Source: Cyanobacteria bacterium UBA11153 (GTDB taxonomy: Bacteria > Cyanobacteriota > Cyanobacteriia > Cyanobacteriales > Coleofasciculaceae). Taken from it: DNA of 8,308 nt. The stretch spans positions 23,110 to 31,417 of the forward strand of contig DOIX01000144.1 of the NCBI GenBank assembly GCA_003511885.1, read 5' to 3'. Shown here one piece after another: positions 5,558-8,308 of this stretch (position 1 is the first letter of the stretch; every line of letters begins with the position of its first letter). Both the position numbers and the translations under genes were made by a program. The notes under the pieces are model-generated. The model ran no database searches and had not been told where the DNA came from. It saw only the letters and a list, made by a program, of their open reading frames with translations.

Positions 5558-6532
5558 ATGCTAGTTGACTTTACTGTAGCTATTCGTACCTATAATGGAG
5601 AAAAGCATATCTCAGAGATATTAGAAAAATTGCGATCGCAAATCAACACAGATAATATTTCTTGGGAAATTGTCATTGTAGACAACAACAGTACCGATAA
5701 CACCGCCAAAATTATCCAAGAATATCAAGCCAACTGGCATCAATCCTATCCCCTTAAATATTACCTTGAAACCAAACAGGGAGCATCTTTTGCCCGGAAA
5801 AGGAGTATTCAGGAAGCCCGAGGCACTCTAATTGGCTTTCTTGATGATGATAACCTCCCAGAATCTAACTGGGTTGCTGCTGCTTATGCTTTTGGTAAAT
5901 CTCATCCCCAAGCTGGGGCTTATGGGGGGCAAATTAAACCCAATTTTGAAGCTAAACCACCTGAAAATTTTAGGGATATAGAAGTTTTTTTAGCAATAAT
6001 CGATCGGGGACAGACAGCCTTTTGTTATAATCAACATAAACAAGGAGTATTGCCTCCAGGCGCGGGTTTGGTAATCCGCAAGGAAGCTTGGCTGGAATCG
6101 GTTCCAGATCGATTATTATTAGCAGGACCTCAAGGGAAATCTCTCTCAGCCAAAGGGGAAGATATGGAAATACTATCCCATATCCAAAATGCGGGCTGGG
6201 AGATTTGGTACAGTCCCGAACTTTGTATTTATCATCAAATTCCCTCATGGAGAATGGAACGAAACTATTTAATATCTCTAGTCGGTAAATCGGGATTAAC
6301 GAGACATCATATTCGGATGATTAGACTCAAACCCTGGCAAAGGCCATTCGCATTTTTCCTCTACTTGGCTAATGACTCTCGTCAGGTAATACTACACTGG
6401 ATTAAGTATTTTACCGTTCTGAATAAAGATACAGTTGCTGCCTGTCAAATGGCACTACTTTTCAGTATTTTAATTAGCCCATTCTACACATTGAGAATTC
6501 ATTTATCGAGAAAGTTGTCAGCTTCAAATTAG
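5558..6532 (+). CDS. hpsE: Hormogonium polysaccharide glycosyltransferase, HpsE-like (GT2)
   Basis: A 324-aa GT2 glycosyltransferase. Residues 1-110 give the nucleotide-sugar binding fold: FTVAIRTYNG at 5-14, VDNNSTDNT at 41-49, QGASFARKR at 74-82, and the metal-binding FLDDDN at 95-99. The acceptor region has PPGAGLVIRK at 166-175, the catalytic-type GED at 200-202, and IYHQIPSWR at 224-232. The overall sequence is what I remember for HpsE of Nostoc punctiforme and its cyanobacterial homologues, required for the polysaccharide that gliding hormogonia secrete; assignment is by recognition, not alignment. The start is secure: AAGGAG at 5545-5550 is 7 nt before ATG. It follows its own copy of the promoter module. 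The rest of the known hps locus is not in the window, so this may be a paralogue or a dispersed member. The downstream reading frame stays open past the TAG stop (see 6533-6733). Confidence 0.75.
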   Translation: MLVDFTVAIRTYNGEKHISEILEKLRSQINTDNISWEIVIVDNNSTDNTAKIIQEYQANWHQSYPLKYYLETKQGASFARKRSIQEARGTLIGFLDDDNLPESNWVAAAYAFGKSHPQAGAYGGQIKPNFEAKPPENFRDIEVFLAIIDRGQTAFCYNQHKQGVLPPGAGLVIRKEAWLESVPDRLLLAGPQGKSLSAKGEDMEILSHIQNAGWEIWYSPELCIYHQIPSWRMERNYLISLVGKSGLTRHHIRMIRLKPWQRPFAFFLYLANDSRQVILHWIKYFTVLNKDTVAACQMALLFSILISPFYTLRIHLSRKLSASN

Positions 6533-6733
6533 TCGAACCAACCAGTCAAGGATCCTTTAGCACGAAATAATGGCTTCAACAAATACTCAATTTGCTTAAA
6601 GATAGCCCTGACAAGTACGTTACAAAAAAACAACATAATTGAAAAAATAATCAAATCAATTATTCCCGCCAGTGGAGTAGAAAACCTCAAGAAAATAATA
6701 AATAGTATCGCTAATTTTACTTTAAGAGTAGCC
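6533..6733 (+). other. 67 open codons between the hpsE stop and the nitroreductase fragment, possible lost 5' end
   Basis: The nitroreductase frame is open back to the hpsE TAG (6530-6532), with which it is in frame, but contains no ATG, GTG or TTG before the GTG at 6734; the only near-start is CTG at 6608. The translation includes KIIKSIIPASGVENLKKI-like residues that read like real protein. It could be the N-terminal part of a longer nitroreductase that has lost its start. Confidence 0.4.
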
Positions 6734-7093
6734 GTGAATTCAAAATTCTTAAGTTCCTGCTACTATAAACCAGCTAAAAATGAAATACAACGCATACCTT
6801 ACAAGCGGAATACAGATGAACCATCGCCAGTTAATTATGAAGATTTATTGAAATTAGCATATCGTCGCCGCTCTGTGCGCTGGTATCTGCAAAAACCAGT
6901 ACCAAGAGAATTAATAGATCGCGCTCTAGCTGTGGCTACGCTATCTCCAAGTGCTTGCAATCGACAACCTTTTGAGTTTCATATTTTTGACGATCCTGAT
7001 GTAGTGAAAAAAGTGGCTTCAATCCCAATGGGAACTAAAGGCTTTAGCCATAATTTTCCAGTTATTTCTGATTATGACCCAAAATGGCAGTAA
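6734..7093 (+). pseudogene. Nitroreductase family protein, truncated N-terminal part
   Basis: A nitroreductase-fold fragment of 119 codons from GTG at 6734, without a ribosome binding site. Visible are RRSVRWY at 45-51 (the FMN-phosphate contact region of the family), PVPRELIDRAL at 55-65, SPSACNRQPFEFHIF at 71-85 and MGTKGFSHNFPVI at 99-111. After Ile111 (about 7066) similarity ends abruptly: the remaining eight residues belong to the next gene read out of frame. The C-terminal half of the family, with the rest of the flavin site and dimer interface, is missing, so a working oxidoreductase is unlikely. The frame is open upstream to 6533. Versions of this family with an N-terminal extension occur in cyanobacterial polysaccharide gene clusters, as I recall, which fits the neighbours. 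Confidence 0.75.
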
Positions 7094-7778
7094 TTTAGAG
7101 CTGACGTTTGAGGGAGTAGCTGGCACTAAAGTTATCTTGCAAAACTTCCAACTAGAAAACATCGAAAACTTGCGATCGCCTGCCATTGGTAATATCCTCT
7201 TTGATGGACAAAATGTACCACCACCTAACAGCTATGATGTCTTCAATGCCAACGACACTAGCACCACAATTCCCAACAAAGATACCGTTACCTTCCTCAA
7301 TGACCTGAATAATAATATCGTCGCCTACGATAACTCCGCTGATGTGATTAACGCTCAAGGCGGTAACGATACGATTGATGGTAAGAGTGGAGATGACTTG
7401 CTCCGAGGTGGTGCGGGCAATGATACCTTACTCGGTGGTGCTGGCAATGATATTTTAGTTGGTGGCAGTGGTAACGATACTCTAACTGGTGGTAGTGGCA
7501 ATGACCAGTTTGTTTATCAATCTACTAGCGATTTTGCTGATACGATTACTGACTTTAATGCCACGGCTGATAAGTTAGTTTTAACTAGCTTATTCCAGAG
7601 TATTGGTTATGCTGGCTCCAATCCAATTGGGGATGGTTATTTGCGCTTTGTTCAGTCGGGTAGCACCACGATTGTTCAGATTGACTCTAATGGTGGGGCT
7701 GATAGTTTCAGCGATCTAGCGACTTTGAATAGCTTTACGGCTACTAACTTGGTAGTTGGCAGTAATGTTTTAGTTTAG
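7074..7778 (+). CDS. RTX calcium-binding protein, C-terminal fragment with type I secretion signal
   Basis: A 234-codon frame that looks like the tail of a larger secreted protein. Residues 1-60 are beta-rich (NGSNLELTFEGVAGTKVILQ at 4-23). Residues 94-147 hold about five glycine/aspartate-rich nonapeptides of the GGxGNDxL type (SGDDLLRGG, AGNDTLLGG, AGNDILVGG, SGNDTLTGG, SGNDQFVY), which bind calcium in a parallel beta roll. Residues about 148-234 (FADTITDFNATADKL onward) resemble the C-terminal target domain of type I (ABC/TolC) secretion substrates. There is no ribosome binding site before ATG at 7074; this Met is probably internal, and the frame overlaps the truncated nitroreductase by 20 nt. 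Comparable cyanobacterial proteins have hundreds of residues or more before this domain. Probably an untranslated or degraded remnant, although the reading frame itself is intact. Confidence 0.8.
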   Translation: MTQNGSNLELTFEGVAGTKVILQNFQLENIENLRSPAIGNILFDGQNVPPPNSYDVFNANDTSTTIPNKDTVTFLNDLNNNIVAYDNSADVINAQGGNDTIDGKSGDDLLRGGAGNDTLLGGAGNDILVGGSGNDTLTGGSGNDQFVYQSTSDFADTITDFNATADKLVLTSLFQSIGYAGSNPIGDGYLRFVQSGSTTIVQIDSNGGADSFSDLATLNSFTATNLVVGSNVLV

Positions 7779-7806
7779 TCGCTAATCGCTAATGGCTGAT
7801 GGTTAA
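7779..7806. repeat. Degenerate heptamer array directly after the RTX stop codon
   Basis: Four consecutive heptamers: TCGCTAA (7779-7785), TCGCTAA (7786-7792), TGGCTGA (7793-7799), TGGTTAA (7800-7806). It begins at the base after the TAG stop. Every unit contains TAA or TGA in the direction of the gene. The third and fourth units resemble TGGCTAA, the minus-strand unit at 790-820. Confidence 0.65.
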
Positions 7807-7855
7807 ATACCAAATCCGCTTTTCAAACCCGCGTTGCGATCGTTAGACCTTAGAT

Positions 7856-7882
7856 GGTGCGTTATCCGAAAGGTAACGCACC
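7856..7882. repeat. Dispersed hairpin repeat, GGTGCGTTA / TAACGCACC
   Basis: A perfect 9-bp inverted repeat (7856-7864 and 7874-7882) with a 9-nt loop, followed by CTACC. I know the GGTGCGTTA...TAACGCACC sequence as a common dispersed intergenic palindrome in cyanobacterial genomes. It could also act as a transcription end for the RTX fragment, but there is no T-run. Confidence 0.65.
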
Positions 7883-7914
7883 CTACCAGTTATTAGCTTA
7901 ACAGCCCTAGCAAC

Positions 7915-7923
7915 TGCTATAAT
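7915..7923 (+). promoter_or_regulatory. Extended -10 promoter of the 61-aa gene
   Basis: TGCTATAAT gives a perfect -10 (TATAAT at 7918-7923) with an extended TGn motif. No good -35 lies at the usual distance, which an extended -10 can tolerate. The predicted start near 7930 leaves a leader of about 20 nt, just enough for the ribosome binding site. Confidence 0.6.
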
Positions 7924-7949
7924 TGCCTTAACATCATGGGAGCGTACCT

Positions 7950-8135
7950 ATGGAATTCTCACAAATCAAGGCGATGGCAGAAAGAGCTTTAGCAGATGGG
8001 AAGCTTTCTCGCGAAGAACGCGATCGCATTATGGCTGCTATCTATGAAGATAAGAAGGTGACAGTAGAAGAAGCGGCGCTGATGAGGAGTATTCAGGAGA
8101 AAATTTGGAAAGGGGAAATTGAAATTTACGATTGA
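7950..8135 (+). CDS. Small conserved-type hypothetical protein with two DGK-x-S-x-EE units
   Basis: A 61-aa soluble, charged, probably all-helical protein without signal or membrane segment. Two similar units are visible 18 residues apart: DGKLSREERDRI at 16-27 and DKKVTVEEAALM at 34-45, each a short acidic loop followed by a helix, recalling EF-hand-like or TerB-like motifs. I do not recognise a named family and assign no function. Evidence that it is expressed: an extended -10 promoter, GGGAG at 7938-7942 spaced 7 nt from ATG, and a HIP1 site within the frame. It stands alone, in a repeat-rich neighbourhood, and is not obviously linked to the genes upstream. Confidence 0.75.
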   Translation: MEFSQIKAMAERALADGKLSREERDRIMAAIYEDKKVTVEEAALMRSIQEKIWKGEIEIYD

Positions 8136-8139
8136 TTAT

Positions 8140-8153
8140 CTCTAGGCTCTAGG
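8140..8153. repeat. Two tandem copies of heptamer CTCTAGG
   Basis: CTCTAGG at 8140-8146 and 8147-8153, starting 4 nt after the TGA stop of the 61-aa gene. Each unit carries TAG on the coding strand. With only two copies the array could be chance on its own, but it repeats the pattern seen at three other gene ends here. Confidence 0.45.
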
Positions 8154-8166
8154 TAAGTTTTTGTTG

Positions 8167-8211
8167 TTTTTGTAGGTTGGGTAGAGCGGAGCGAGACCCA
8201 ACCCACAAAAA
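8167..8211. repeat. Dispersed hairpin repeat with GTTGGGT / ACCCAAC arms
   Basis: A 16-nt arm TTTTTGTAGGTTGGGT (8167-8182) pairs with 8196-8211 with one mismatch across a 13-nt loop, AGAGCGGAGCGAG. The GTAGGTTGGGT...ACCCAACC sequence is one I know as a frequent cyanobacterial intergenic palindrome. The T-run and A-run flanks also let it work as a bidirectional terminator for the 61-aa gene; that role is inferred. Confidence 0.65.
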
Positions 8212-8260
8212 CGATAATATCTAAAATATCTTGGGTTGAGTCAAAAATCATATATAGCAG

Positions 8261-8288
8261 TGGACAGTTGACAATGGACAGTTGACAA
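8261..8288. repeat. 14-nt direct repeat TGGACAGTTGACAA, two tandem copies
   Basis: Perfect copies at 8261-8274 and 8275-8288, followed by TT. It belongs to the same AGTTGACA sequence family as the repeat at 22-46, in opposite orientation, so related repeats bracket the window. The related motif GACAATTGTC is also present at 3921-3930. Confidence 0.75.
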
Positions 8289-8308
8289 TTACTGGATGGA
8301 AATCAAAC

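Noticed and set aside
5970..6288. Open frames of 92 aa (minus) and 66 aa (plus) within the HpsE-like gene
   Set aside because: They lie fully inside a well-supported gene with a perfect ribosome binding site and show no recognisable domain.
6500..6560. hpsE TAG as a sequencing error joining hpsE and the nitroreductase into one protein
   Set aside because: The HpsE-like protein is already of normal length and the two families are unrelated; the in-frame openness is better read as remnant coding sequence.
7152..7358. 68-aa minus-strand frame opposite the RTX fragment
   Set aside because: Antisense to glycine/aspartate-repeat coding sequence, which commonly leaves long opposite frames; no motif.
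7950..8135. Calling the 61-aa protein an EF-hand calcium-binding protein
   Set aside because: The loops lack the 12-residue pattern of acidic ligands required for a canonical EF-hand.

Overview
The window looks like chromosomal DNA from a filamentous cyanobacterium. I count at least seven copies of the palindrome GCGATCGC (588-595, 1096-1103, 2794-2801, 5456-5463, 5632-5639, 7172-7179, 8020-8027), where about 0.1 would be expected by chance; this HIP1 over-representation is a cyanobacterial hallmark. Short heptanucleotide tandem repeats, dispersed hairpin repeats, an HpsE-type (hormogonium polysaccharide) glycosyltransferase and a methylglyoxal synthase/lipid kinase fusion all agree. I cannot name the genus; gliding, hormogonium-forming filamentous forms are the natural guess.

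Left half (30-3323), all on the minus strand, in order of transcription: a methylglyoxal synthase-like/diacylglycerol kinase-like fusion (3323-2013), a small DUF4870-type membrane protein (1928-1593), a Sfp/HetI-type 4'-phosphopantetheinyl transferase (1586-804, 6 nt after the membrane gene, probably co-transcribed) and a HAD hydrolase of the beta-phosphoglucomutase type (740-30). These look like ordinary housekeeping and accessory metabolism. Several short tandem repeats lie at the gene ends.

Right half, all on the plus strand: a possible 69-aa protein (3429-3638) with a terminator-like hairpin inside its 3' end; a repeat-bearing intergenic region; a GT2 glycosyltransferase (3998-5056); a 501-nt spacer with a small MITE-like element; an HpsE-like GT2 glycosyltransferase (5558-6532); a broken nitroreductase (visible to about 7066) joined directly to the C-terminal part of an RTX calcium-binding secreted protein (7074-7778); and a 61-aa acidic/helical protein (7950-8135) with a good promoter and ribosome binding site.

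The most striking structure is a duplicated promoter module. The two glycosyltransferase genes, otherwise dissimilar and each with a long leader, are preceded by the same 65-nt element (56/65 identical, ungapped) holding a -35 (ATGACA), a 17-nt spacer and a -10 (TATACT). This suggests the two enzymes are switched on together, plausibly for extracellular polysaccharide synthesis during motility. The second notable pattern is that heptamer tandem repeats sit at the 3' ends of four genes, and each heptamer contains a stop codon read in the direction of that gene. The nitroreductase/RTX junction marks a rearrangement.
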